This document shows, one piece after another, positions 46,119-57,074 of a stretch of DNA of 59,794 nucleotides (positions are counted from its first letter, which is position 1; each line of letters opens with the position of its first letter). Under the pieces are notes generated by a model. The model was given only the letters and a program-made list of their open reading frames with translations. It was not told the DNA's origin and searched no databases. The stretch is from Gnetum montanum (lineage: Eukaryota; Streptophyta; Gnetopsida; Gnetales; Gnetaceae): positions 405,779-465,572 of the forward strand of contig MNCI01001925.1 in assembly GCA_015680685.1 (NCBI GenBank), read 5' to 3'. Both the position numbers and the translations under genes were made by a program.

Positions 46119-47509
46119 AACAACTCCTAAAACAACTTCTAAGCTACCCTTATCATAAGGGTGCCACAACATGATATCCCCTCAGCTACTCGAAGCCCAA
46201 CAGTGGGCAATGTCTCAATCTCTCCTCCCTTGAGGTTGACCCCACTAGCAATCTAGGTAGGCCCACCAAATGGCAATGCAAGAGGAAAAATGAACACCTT
46301 GCAACCCCCATGGCCAAAGCAAAGGCCACAACTAGAAAGCAATAATCAAACACTGGGGCTCCTACCCCCAAGTAGGCAAATAAAACCAAGCCCAAGTCCC
46401 TTACACAAGAGGTCTCTCTCTCAAGCTACATGAAGGAAGTCAAGGCCAACACAACGGCTAATGATAAGGACTTTGTCGCTACACTAACGTAGGTGAAACA
46501 AATGCTCAAGAAAAAGAAAACAATGTTGAGCTTGTACGACCTAGTCGTGAGCTCATCTGCTCACTACTAAGCATTGGCCCAAACCTTTTCCTCCATTCCT
46601 ATTACAGAGGATATCCCTATAGATGAGGCATCCATCCATGTAATGATGTTGCCTCCTACACCACAAGAATCGAGTTCAACATCTCTGTTCTGCGATGATG
46701 CAGTCAAAGTTAACCCTGAATGAGGGGAGGTCACCATAGTTCAACTATCCATTAGCATATGTGTTGGTCAGTGCACCATCCACAAAGTGCATGTCTATGA
46801 TGGTGCAGTAATGAATGTGGTCTTGTACTCCATCATCAACAAACTAAGCTTAGCAAATGAAATCAGGCCAACCAAAACTATGTATCTAAAATCCTTCAAT
46901 GGATCACACGTCATTATGAAAGGTAAAATCAACCTAGCCTTTGTGGCAGGAGAGCAATTCTCCACCAGTGTAGATTTCACTGTCATAGAGGAGATGCCAG
47001 GTTTCAACATGATTCTAGGTAGGCCTTGGCTAGACCAACTAAGGGCCATCAGCTCTCCCATCCACCAAGAAATCCACCTTCCATAGAAAGGTGGTCAAGT
47101 TATCATCCATGATGATAAAACTTCATCTTTGATTATACATAACATAGACATGGCACAAGTTTCAAAAGAGGTGTTTCTTGGTGGTACACCTATGACAACC
47201 AATGTAGCACCTAAGGCTAAGACACCCAAACAAGCGGTTGAAGCCAATAGCCTCCCAGAGAATCCTAAGCCTTCCACACTTCCTAATACACACTTGATTA
47301 GGAAGAAACTACATGACCAAGACTTTTCCTTGGCCAAAAATGTGCTAGGTTCTTGCCTACCCTTTGCCTCCATTGACCATGCATTTTTAGTTTTTTCTTG
47401 GGTTGCATTTGTTCATGCATTTACATTGCACCTACTTGCCTACTACTTTGTTTACACATTCATCTACTTAGCTTATGCATTGAATTTGAAAAACATCAAA
47501 AAAACATAA
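46119..47509 (+). pseudogene. Linker and protease region of element 3
   Basis: The lead helix LKKKKTMLSLYDLVV (about 46505) precedes an active site VHVYDGAVMNVV (46785), where the first Asp of the DDG seen in element 4 is Tyr, and NMILGRPWLDQL (47010). The conserved tail SSPIHQEIHLP ends at a TAG, after which the frame continues to about 47509 with a hydrophobic end (LLAYYFVYTFIYLAYAL). The hydrophobic tail may be only decayed sequence. No RT follows. Confidence 0.8.
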
Positions 47510-47529
47510 GAAAATAAAAAAACTACAAA

Positions 47530-48300
47530 AACATGTGGCTTGAAAATTTCTTAAACTAGCTCATGGCCCGAAAATGCCTTAAACTAGCCTACAACCTAGA
47601 ATGACCTAAAACTATCAATTTCTACACGGCTTTCCTTTCATTCATGCATTTCAACTCTATTTACAATGAGTGTTGCTTGATGTTGTTTTCTTCCTAGTTG
47701 ATTTTCCTAGGATCTTGCAGGCACACAACATGACTACATATGTAGCATCACACCTTAGATAAGAAAGGTATGCAATTCGATATGACTATAAACTAGCATA
47801 GCTTGTCCTTGGATCATGATGTTAAAATAGCACAATAGCTCATCCTTGGGTCATGACGTTAAATTGACACAATAACCCATCCTTGGGTCATGACCTTAAA
47901 TTGGCATAACAACTTGTCCTTAGGTCATGATGTTAAAATGGCACAATAGTCTATCCTTGGATCATGATGTTAAACTAGCACAACAGCTCGTTCTTGGGTT
48001 ATGATGTTAAACTGGCACAAAAAATCATCCTTGGGTCATGACATTAAATTTGTACAACAACCTGTCCTTAGGTCATGACATTAAACTAGCACAATAGCTT
48101 GTCCTTAGGTTATGACATTAAACTGAAAGAACAACTCGTCCTTGTGTCATGATATTAAACTGGAACAACATCCACTATCCGCTATGACATTAAACTAGCA
48201 TCCAATAATCCACTAGGACTATAAACTAGCACATCATGATCTACCAGGACCTTAGACTAGGTTGACGGTCTGCCAGCACTTTAACTAGCATGTTGCTAAT
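47530..48300 (+). repeat. Repeat block after protease, element 3
   Basis: It begins with GGCC-type units (TTAAACTAGCTCATGGCCCGAAAATGCC) and continues with about twelve units of the form GTCCTTGGGTCATGACGTTAAACTGGCACAAC. It therefore joins the kind of block that follows protease in elements 1 and 2 to the kind that follows integrase there, as expected if everything between was deleted. Confidence 0.75.
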
Positions 48301-49308
48301 TTGATTCAAACACTTGCCATTACCTTCAGAGGACTCGTATCATCATCACCCTAGCACTTTCACTGGAATCCTGAGCACTTGCAACTGTCACAAAATTTGA
48401 CATATTTGCAACATCTTCACATATAGCACCTACAAAATCTCCACATCTAACATTTCCTCTAGCAATTCTTGTTTTTTGGTTTTCTTGTCTTCTCTAAGTT
48501 GTGTTTGCAGGATGAAACCTTGGAGGAAATCATGCAAAGATGCATCTTATTGTAGCAGAAAGTCACCACATTGCATTGATGTGCATGATTGGACTAGTTG
48601 AGCCACTCAAGAGTGCACCATTCCCCTCATCCTTATTATAACCTATGCACATCCACTTCATCCCAATATACTCTCATCTCCCACCTACTCATGATTGCAC
48701 ATCCCTTTGATGCATATGCATTATTACCTACATGACACCTTCCTTCACGTCAACTATAGAATCCATGATGGATGTAATGCAACTTGTCCCATGGTGAGCC
48801 TTTGTTGGCTAGTTGAGGCCCGAGAAAATGTAATGTGAATCATCCCTATGAGGAAACATCTATTCTATAGATGCAATGTGGTTTCATCAAAGAAAAACCT
48901 ATCTTCTCTTTGGCCAACTTGCAGCTAACATTTAGTCGTTAGCAGAACCCAAAGAAGGTTGGAAAAAAAAGGAGAATGGGAAAAAGCACATCCCCAAGCA
49001 AATTGACAATGCTGCAACTTTGCAAATAGCCTAGTCTTGGATCAACTTTGACTCACTCATGTGTATGTTCATGAGAGGTAAAAATTTCAGAGGCAAACTA
49101 CCTCATGCCATGGTCACCATCAGCCATGTTGACTTCCATTTTCATCATGATTTTTTCACCATTTAAATTTCATCCTCCTAGCATTGTGTATACCCCTTGT
49201 CCCTTAGCATACCATTATTCCCATGAAACTCTTGAGCATGGTGAAATAACATCTAATCTTGTACTGATCAGTGATGTTGGTTGCACAATTGCTATGGTTT
49301 TTTGTAAT
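48301..49308 (+). other. 3' untranslated region of element 3
   Basis: It is non-coding and homologous to 55890-57010 in element 4. A short frame, ATG 48512 to TGA 48601 (29 residues, starting MKPWRKSCKDAS), directly follows TTTGCAG, a good splice acceptor. The same frame of the same length is open in element 4. Confidence 0.5.
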
Positions 49309-49361
49309 TCTTTGTCGATGTCTCTTAGGCCACTCCTCCAGACATCAATAAAGAGGGGCCA
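49309..49361 (+). other. Polypurine tract in inverted repeat, element 3
   Basis: Inner arms TCTTTGTCGATGTCT (49309-49323) and AGACATCAATAAAGA (49340-49354) are separated by 16 bases. The tract AATAAAGAGGGGCC abuts the LTR at 49363. The outer stem is weak in this copy. Confidence 0.8.
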
Positions 49362-49362
49362 T

Positions 49363-50041
49363 TGAAACACAACAAAATTTTGGGTCTCAACATCTTGACT
49401 ACAANGCCATTGAAACACAACAAAATTTTGGGTCTCAACATCTTGACTACAAATTTGGATACGTTTCAAAATGGTGACACTTTGCCCAAATTTTTCCAAG
49501 TATTGAGTATAGTCAACTCTAATTGCCAGATTTGAAAAATTTTTCTAAGTGTTTGAATGCTGGCAGTTTCTATAGATTCACATGTCATGCTATCACACTA
49601 CATAGCGTAGCATCATGTCTACTGTAGCGTAGCACTTTATTATTCTGCATAGTGTAGCACCATGTCTATTATAGCATAGCACCTGATTACATTGTGTAGC
49701 ATAGTGCAGTGTAGCACCTAGTCATGCTATGTAGCATAGCACAACGTAGCATTAGATTTAGTGTAGTGTAGTAGCTGGTTATGCTGTGTAGCATAGCATA
49801 GCGTAACACCATGTCTACTGTAGCGTAGCACCCTGTTACACTACATAATGTAGCATAGCATAGCACCCTATTACACTACGTAGCATAGTGTTGTGTAGCA
49901 CCCTATCATGTGCAGTAGATAATAGATAGTGCACAGTAGATAGTAGATAGTGTGTAGTAGATAGTTGATGGGCACAGTAGACAGTGGATGGGCATAGTAG
50001 ATAGTGTTCCATGTCCCACACCTGACATGAGACGAGCATAG
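49363..50041 (+). repeat. 3' LTR of element 3, left part
   Basis: It starts TGAAACACAAC after the polypurine tract. Bases 49358-49404 recur at 49406-49452 around the N at 49405 (assembly duplication). It contains many GTAGCATAGC / GCTATGTAGC copies (49590-49900) and a GTAGATAGT-rich stretch (49910-50010). Element 4 inserted after 50041; the LTR resumes at 58511. Confidence 0.85.
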
Positions 50042-51481
50042 TGAAACACCAAAAAATTTTGGATCTTGACATCATGACTACAAATTTGGCTAAGTGTCAG
50101 AATGATGGCACATTCTGCATAGATGTTACACTGCATAGCATAGCGCAGCATAGCACCCTATTACGCTGTGTAGTGTAGCACACCTCTTACACTGTGTAGC
50201 GTAGTGCAGCATAGCAACCATGTCTACTACAACATAGAACCCTATCTAATATAGTGTAGCACCTTGTCCAACATTACAGCTAGTGTCCTGCATCCCACAC
50301 GTAACATGGGACAAGCATGGTCCCACCAACCATACCGCCATGTGGCACTTGATCCACATTTTGGGATAACCCTGGTCCTATAAATACCCTGGGAACCCAG
50401 TGGTTACATTCTTAGACCATTGGCATTCCCCAAGGGTTGGCATTCTTTAATTGTTGGCATCTGCTAGCTATTACATTCCTAGACTATTGGCATTCTTTAA
50501 TTGTTGGCATCTCCAAACGATTATATTCCTAGACCATGGGCATTCTTTAATTGTTGAAATCTCCCAGCAATTACATTTCTTGACTGTTGGAATTCGCCAA
50601 GGGTTGGCATTCCTTAATTGTTGGCATCTCCCAGTAGTTACATTCCTAGACCATTGGAATTCTTTAATTGTTGGCATCTCCCAGTAGTTACATTCCTTGA
50701 CTATTGGCATTCTTTAATTGTTGGCATCTCCCAGTGATTACATTCCTTGACTGTTGCCATTCCTTAAATGTTCACATCTCCTAGTGGTTACATTCTTAGA
50801 TCATTGGCATTCCCAAGTGGTTGGCATTCCCTAGATGTGAGACTTTTTAAAAACTTGGCATTTGGCATTTTTGGATCTAGGCTTAGAACTCTATGGGTGA
50901 ATGAGACCTAGACCACACCACACTAGAAGAGAGGTAGAGTTGCACATCACAACCCACTGCAACCCCATTGCAACCCTATAGAACATTGCATGGTACATCG
51001 TGATGGCCAACATAGCAGGCAAGGTTCATCACGACAAGCCCCAGACTTCACAAGCCAATCCCACTAAGGTTGTGACTGCATTCCTATGATGTCTATGGTA
51101 CACTATGTATACCTTTTTGAATTAGCCACACTTTCTCTTTTGGGGAGGTGCACTATTGTTCTTAAATTCTATTACATTTCTCAAGCATTTCTCTCTAGCA
51201 TTTAGTGTAATGCTTGTACTTTCTTATTGTTTCATACATATTTTCATGTTCGCGTCATTGTTCTCAAGATGAGACATCTTGCTATGCTCTAGTTGAGTTA
51301 GACCTAATGCCCATGCATAATGTAACATAAACTCCTTTCACACATGATCATTTGATCGACAAGATCGTTCAGGGCACCCCATTTCCATTTTCTCTAGCAT
51401 GGCCCTCACACGGATTTGGGGTTAGGTTATGTGCTCAATAACCTCTTGGTGTTCCAGCCACCGACATTTTTAGATGCTACA
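50042..51481 (+). repeat. 5' LTR of element 4
   Basis: It runs TGAAACACCA to GATGCTACA, 1440 bases. U3 carries GCATAGCGCAGCATAGCAC-type repeats. A TATA box CCTATAAATACCC lies at 50377-50389. Directly downstream, 50405-50830 is a tandem repeat. Confidence 0.92.
50405..50830 (+). repeat. Tandem repeat downstream of the LTR TATA box, element 4
   Basis: About eight units of GTTACATTCCTAGACCATTGG then CATTCTTTAATTGTTGGCATCTCCCA, roughly 50 bases each, lie at the expected start of the transcript. The 3' LTR has the same array at 57465-57850 with slightly different unit order. Confidence 0.85.
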
Positions 51482-51486
51482 ATTTT

Positions 51487-51503
51487 TGGTGCTAGAAGGA
51501 GGG
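51487..51503 (+). other. Primer binding site of element 4
   Basis: TGGTGCTAGAAGGAGGG lies five bases after the LTR end. It keeps the GCTAGAAGGAGGG core seen in element 0. Confidence 0.75.
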
Positions 51504-51779
51504 CATGAACCATTTCTATCTATATTTTTTATTAACACTTAGTCAAAACACTGGATGTTCTACAGAGCATAACAAGTTCTCAGAGCATAGCAAGCTCTAG
51601 CGTAGCGAGCGTAGCACTAGAGTTGGTCATTTTAGTAGTTTTCATACTTAGCATTTTTTTCTGGATTTTCATACTTAGCATTTTTTTTTCATTTTTACAC
51701 TTATCCATTTTCCTGCCACTGGTAGATTTAGTCATTTTTTTTCATTTTCAGAGTTAGCCATGTTCTACAAATAAAAACT

Positions 51780-53670
51780 TTCACAACCTTATTTGTGAAC
51801 ACATTTGATACCATAATCCAGCCAAAGTATGCCACACTAAGCCTTGAACAATACAATTTCATTTGTGCTAAAATCCAAGTAGGACTACCTATAGATTACC
51901 TTGACTTGAAGGAAAAACAGGAATATGAGCAAGTCCACTAGAACAGAAAGGAGTACAACCCCTTGTTTGACATAATCCCACTCATGGAGTCCTACCACCA
52001 ATTGTTGTATCAACTTCTCTATGCAAAAAAGCATGATTCAAGGACAACCTATGAGAAAGCCTCAAAAGAAGAAGAAGATGAGTTTGAGTCCAACTCTGAG
52101 CATGAGAGCCCCCTCCACACTGTCTCCCAACAACCACCCCCTAGTACAGTCCCTCCTTGGTTTGGTCCACCTATTCCCTCTGAGATAGTGACCATGCCAA
52201 TTCAGCCTTCCTTATAAGAAACTAATGCATTTTCCCAATACTATGTTCATGCAGGGGCCACCTCCTAGTCCCAAACAACTCAAGCATCCTACATTCCACT
52301 TGTCTCATTAGCATCAGTAGTGTCCATCTGACCCACTCATGTGTGGCCTACTTCCATCACCGCATCCATCGCTTGGCCAACACATCAAGAACTATCTGCT
52401 ATGACGTTATACTGGTAACGCCTATCCACTATGATGTTAAACTGGCAACAACCATCCACTACGATGTTAAAATGAAAAAAACCATCTGCTACAACATTAA
52501 ACTGGAAAAATCCACAACCAAAAATTCTACCATATGCTATGCAACCAACCCAAGCCTAGCCAATACAACCAAGCTTGAATCAAGCATTCTAGCTAATCCA
52601 AAGCTTGACAGAGAAGATTAACCAACTTAAGGCTACCTCCTCTGTCACCATCAAGGTGGTGGACTTCTATGAAGATGATCCCATAAGTACTACAATACCA
52701 CCTCTAACTCTCCCAACTGGGGTCTAGCTACCACAATTCACCAAGTACAATGGTAAAGGGAAGCCTAATGCACACTTGGTCACATTTTGATTTGAATGCC
52801 TACTTCTTCAAGCTTGGCCACACGCCATCATATGCGTGTTCCCCATGTTACTCACTAGCAAGGCCTTGGACTGGTATCGCACACTTCCCAAGGCCTCAAT
52901 CTCCTCTTTGGAGGATCTCATAAGCTAGTTTGTGACATGCTTTAGGTAAACCTAAAGCCTGAAGTAACCCTTGACCAACCTATGCAAGTTAAACAGGGTC
53001 CTCTAGAACCTATGTCAAAATTCCTTCAATTTTGGAATGCTACATTGAGTGAAATGCATGAACCCCTAGTGGGAGCACATCTACTGGCCATCTTCAAAGG
53101 TGTAGTAAATGACTTCATTAAGTCCAAACTGTATTATCTAGCCCCAAAGTCTCTTAGCCAAGCCTTTGCCCAAGCAAAAAGCATAGAGGAAGCATCACAA
53201 GCTAGCAATGACCTAGCTTATGTAGCCTAAAAAAATCAAAATTCTTGCAATTAAAACACAATAGTAACAATAGTGCCCACAAGCACAAAAGCAACCAACT
53301 AGGGCCCAATAGCTAAGCAGCCCAAAGCCCCAACTATCAAAACTAGCAACTCTAGTGCCAACTCACCGACATCGATAGGGGCCACCCCAAGGCCTAACTT
53401 TTAGTGCAAGGACTGCTCAAAGTATACACCACTACTGATGCAATCCTCTAAATTATTGGAGCAACTCTTGAAAGCTAGGGAAATCCAACACAAACATGTA
53501 TTGGTGATTACCCACCAAAAACATGATAGGTACTGTGAACTACTAAGGAACCCACCTTAGCAATACCAGATGAGCCCCCAGTCCCACAACATTTTAAATT
53601 GGACCAATACTATCATTACCATCAATTGGTTGGTCACAGTGCAGATAATTGTTGTGCTTTGCAAGATGAC
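51780..53670 (+). pseudogene. gag: gag of element 4
   Basis: The N-terminal block (LEQYNFICAKIQVGLPIDY, FDIIPLMESYHQLLYQLL) matches element 0. A linker (PPWFGPPIPSEIVTMPI) follows. The capsid part (52670-53230) has QAWPHAIICVFPM, ALDWYRTLPKASISSLEDL, NDFIKSKLYYLAPKSL and AFAQAKSIEEASQ. A zinc-knuckle remnant (HYHQLVGHSADNCCALQ) lies near 53620. Several stops and a frameshift near 52948 inactivate it. Confidence 0.85.
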
Positions 53671-55000
53671 CTATAGAGAATGATAGAACAAGGCCAACTA
53701 GTGATTGACATGGCAAGTCAATCCAACAAAAACAATGCCTCCTATGTCATAAATTTCATTAGCATAGGTGGGAAGCCACAACCTACACAACTACCTTTTG
53801 TGACCCATGTGCCTCCTAATAAGGTAAGGGTCCCATCAGCCTCCACAAGCAAGAGGCCTCCCTTTGTTTTCAAAGTGCCACCTCAGGCACCTGGAATACC
53901 CTTTGTGGTCAAAGTTTTGAACCAACAATCCACTAAGATGTTAAATTGGCATGATGAAACAACAACTACTAAGAAACCTTTTGTTATCAAGGTGCCACAA
54001 CAAGTTGACCACACAAAAACTCCACCTAAATCACCATTTATCAAAAGAGTGCCACAATCTGATGGCCCCTCACCTACTTGAAGCCAAATAATGGGCAACA
54101 TCTTGATCCCTCCTCCTTCAAGGGTTGAACCCAGTAGCAACCTAGGTAGGCCCACCAAATGGCAATGTAAGAGGACAAATGAGCATCTCGCAACCCCCAT
54201 GGCCAAATCAAAGGCCACAACTAGCAAGCAACAACCAAGCATTGGGGGCCCTACCCCCAAGAAGGCCAAGCAAACCAAGTCCAAGTCCCCTTCGTAAGAG
54301 ATCTGTCTCTCAAACCACATGGAGCGAATCAAGGCCAAAACAACGAATAATGATAAGGAATTTGTAGCTGCATTAACCTAGGTAAAACAAGCACTCAAGA
54401 AAAAGAACACAACATTGAGCTTGTACGACCTGGTTATGACCTCATTTACTCACTGCCAAGCATTGGCCTAGATCTTGGCCTCCCTATAGATGAGGCATTC
54501 ATCCATGTAATGATGTTACCTCCTACACCACAAGAATTGGGTTCAACAACCTTAGCCTTTTGTGATGATGTAGCCAAAGTCAACCCCAAAAGAGGAGAGG
54601 TCACTACAACTCCACTATCCATTAGCCTTCATGTTGGATAGTGTACCATTTGCAGAGTACATGTTGATGATGGTGTAGCAACAAACATAGTCTTGTACTC
54701 CGTCATCGACAAGCTAGACCTAGTAGATGAAATTAGGCTAACCAAAACCATGTGTCTAAAATTCCTCAACAGATCACATGTCACAGTTAGGGGTACAATC
54801 AAATTAGCCTTTATGGCAGGAGAGAAATTCCCCACTAGCATATATTTCACCATCATAGAGGAGATGCCAAGTTTTAACATGATTCTAGGTAGGCCTTGGA
54901 TGGGCCAACTATGCACCATCTCCTCTCCCATCCACCAAGAAATCCACCTTCCATACGAAGGTGGTCAAGTTATCGTCCATGGTGATAATGCTTCCTCTTA
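53671..55000 (+). pseudogene. Linker and protease region of element 4
   Basis: The Pro-rich linker repeats PFVTHVPP, PPFVFKVPP, IPFVVKV, KPFVIKVPQ, SPFIKRVPQ (53790-54060). The protease lead (KKKNTTLSLYDLV) precedes the active site VHVDDGVATNIV (about 54660), and FNMILGRPWMGQL (54875) ends in the conserved SSPIHQEIHLPYEGGQVIVHG. Stops interrupt the frame. The intact DDG and ILGRP motifs make this the best-kept protease of the + strand elements. Confidence 0.85.
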
Positions 55001-55399
55001 GACTATCCATGACATAGACATGGCGTAGATTTTAGAAGAGGAGTTTCTTGGTGGTACATCTATAACAACCAATCCAACGCCTAAGGCTAACACACCCGAA
55101 CAAGTGGTTGAAGCCAATAGCTTCCTAGAGCATCCTAAGCCTTGAACACTCCCTAATCCATGCCCAGTTAGAAAGCAACTACATCAACAAGACTTTCCCT
55201 TGGCAAAAAATGTGGGTGCTTGCCTACCCTTTGCCTCCACTTGCCATGCATTTTTGACTTTTGTTTACATTACACTAGCCTATGCATTTACATTTTTCCC
55301 GCTCACTTAGATCATGCATTTTTCTTTTTTTATACATTCATCAACTTAGTTTACACATTGCATTTGAAAAACATCAAACATAAGAAAAACATAAAACTA

Positions 55400-55890
55400 C
55401 AAAAACACATGGCCTGAAAAGGCCTTAAACTAGCCTACAGCCCGGAATGGCCTAAAACTATCACTTTTTGCATTGATTTTCTTTCATTCATACATTTTAA
55501 CTCTATTTACAATAGGTGTTTCTTGATATTTTTTTCTTTCTAGTTGATTTTTACAAGATCTTGCAGGCACATAGCATGACCATGCATGCAACATTACACC
55601 TTATACAAGTAAGGTAAGCACCAGTCTGCTATGACTATAAATTGGCACAGATAGTCTGCTATGACTATAAATGGGCACAAACAGTTTGCTATGACTATAA
55701 AATAGCACAACTCATCCTTGGGTCATGATGTTAAACTAGCATAATAGATTTTCCTTGGGTTATGATGTTAAACTGGCACAACATCCACTGTCCACTATGA
55801 TATTAAACTAGCATTCAATAGTTTGCTAGTACTATAAAGTAGCATATCATGGTCTACCAGGACTTTAAACTAGCATGTTGCTAATCTGAT
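55400..55890 (+). repeat. Repeat block after protease, element 4
   Basis: GGCC-type units (TTAAACTAGCCTACAGCCCGGAATGGCC) are followed, after a short gap, by GTCTGCTATGACTATAAATTGGCAC and TTGGGTCATGATGTTAAACTAGC units. It is shorter than the block in element 3. Confidence 0.72.
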
Positions 55891-57010
55891 TTGAGCCCCT
55901 GCCATTGGTGAAACCCTTGGGGCACTTGCAGCACTGTCACCTCTCACAATTCTATTAATTTTTTGGAGCACTGGCTGTTAGTGCAACCTTCAGAGGACCC
56001 ACAACATCATTGCCTTGGCACCTTTACTAGCTTCCTAAGCACTTACAACTGGCACAACATTTGACACATTTGCAGCATCTTCACATCTAGCACCTGTAGC
56101 ATCTTCACATTTGACATTTGCGCTTGCATTTCACATTTTTTGGTTTTCTTGTCCTCTCAAAGTTGTGTTTGCAAGATGAAGCCTTGGAGACAGTCATGCA
56201 AAGATGCATCTCATTGTAGCAACAAGTCACTGCATTGCTCTAATGTGCATGATTGGACTACTTGAGCCACTCAAGAGTGCACCTCTAGCCGTCATCCTTA
56301 TTACAACCTATGCACATTCATTCCATTATCCTAACATCCTCTTAGCTTCCCCATACTCATGATTTCACATCCCTGAAATGCATACACACTATGATGCATA
56401 TGACATTCTCTTCACATCAACTGTAGAACCCATGGTTGATGTAACATAACACATCCTGTGGGGAGCCTCTATTGCATGGTCAAAGCCTAGGTGGACATAA
56501 CACAAATCACCCCTGGGAAAGAAAGTCCATCTTCTCGATGGCCAACTTGCAGCTAACATTCAATAGTAAGCCAAACCCAAAAAAGGTTCACCTCACAACA
56601 TAGCAAAAAAGAAGAAGAAGAAAGAAAAGACAAAAAAAGAAAATGAAAAAAGAAAAAGAATGGGGCAAAGCACATCCCCAAGAAAAATGACAATGCTATA
56701 GCTTTACAACTAGCCATGCCTTAGATTGACTTTGATGTTCTCATAAACACTCCAAGAAGAGGTCAACATTTCAGGGATGAACCACATCATGCCATGATCA
56801 CCATTAGCCATGTTAAATTTTCATCTTACATCATGATCCACTCTTCAAATTTCATTCCCATAGTTCAAATTTCATATCTCTAGCATTGCCTATACCCCTT
56901 TTCCCCTAGCATAACCTTATTCCCATAATACTCTTAAGCATGGTAAAATGACATTCGATCTTGTACTGACGAGTGATGTTGGTAACATGTCTACTATGGT
57001 GTTTTGTATT
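55891..57010 (+). other. 3' untranslated region of element 4
   Basis: Homologous to 48301-49308. A 29-codon frame at 56176-56265 (MKPWRQSCKDAS start) corresponds to the one at 48512 in element 3. Bases 56600-56665 are purine-rich (GAAGAAGAAGAAAGAAAAG). Confidence 0.5.
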
Positions 57011-57074
57011 TCTTTTTCGATGTCTCTTGAGCCACTCCTCCAGACGTCAACAAAGAGGGGCCATTGAAACACCA
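56997..57074 (+). other. Polypurine tract in double-stem inverted repeat, element 4
   Basis: Outer arm TGGTGTTTTG (56997-57006), inner arm TCTTTTTCGATGTCT (57011-57025), loop, inner arm AGACGTCAACAAAGA (57042-57056), tract GAGGGGCCAT, and outer arm TGAAACACCA (57065-57074), which is the LTR tip. Confidence 0.83.

Larger units (their letters stand above)
41541..49362 (+). mobile_element. Element 3 interior: gag-protease only, non-autonomous
   Basis: Order: PBS (41546), gag, solo LTR insertion (43770-46113), rest of the gag-protease linker, protease, repeat block, 3' region, polypurine tract. No RT, RNase H, integrase or opposite-strand gene is found between protease (about 47090) and the polypurine tract (49350). 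The flanking LTRs (40747-41540 and 49363 onward) are of the same subfamily. Such an element would need pol proteins from relatives. Confidence 0.85.

Noticed and set aside
47129-47509. Envelope-like membrane protein after protease in element 3
   Set aside because: Only a hydrophobic end of a frame running out of protease; the same part of element 4 is broken and there is no separate start or signal peptide.
50405-50830. CRISPR-like regular spacing of repeats
   Set aside because: Units are nearly contiguous diverged tandem repeats within a plant LTR, with no unique spacers.
49363-51481. One 2.1-kb LTR shared by elements 3 and 4
   Set aside because: A second LTR start at 50042 and the catag duplication at 50037 and 58511 show an insertion of element 4 into element 3's LTR.
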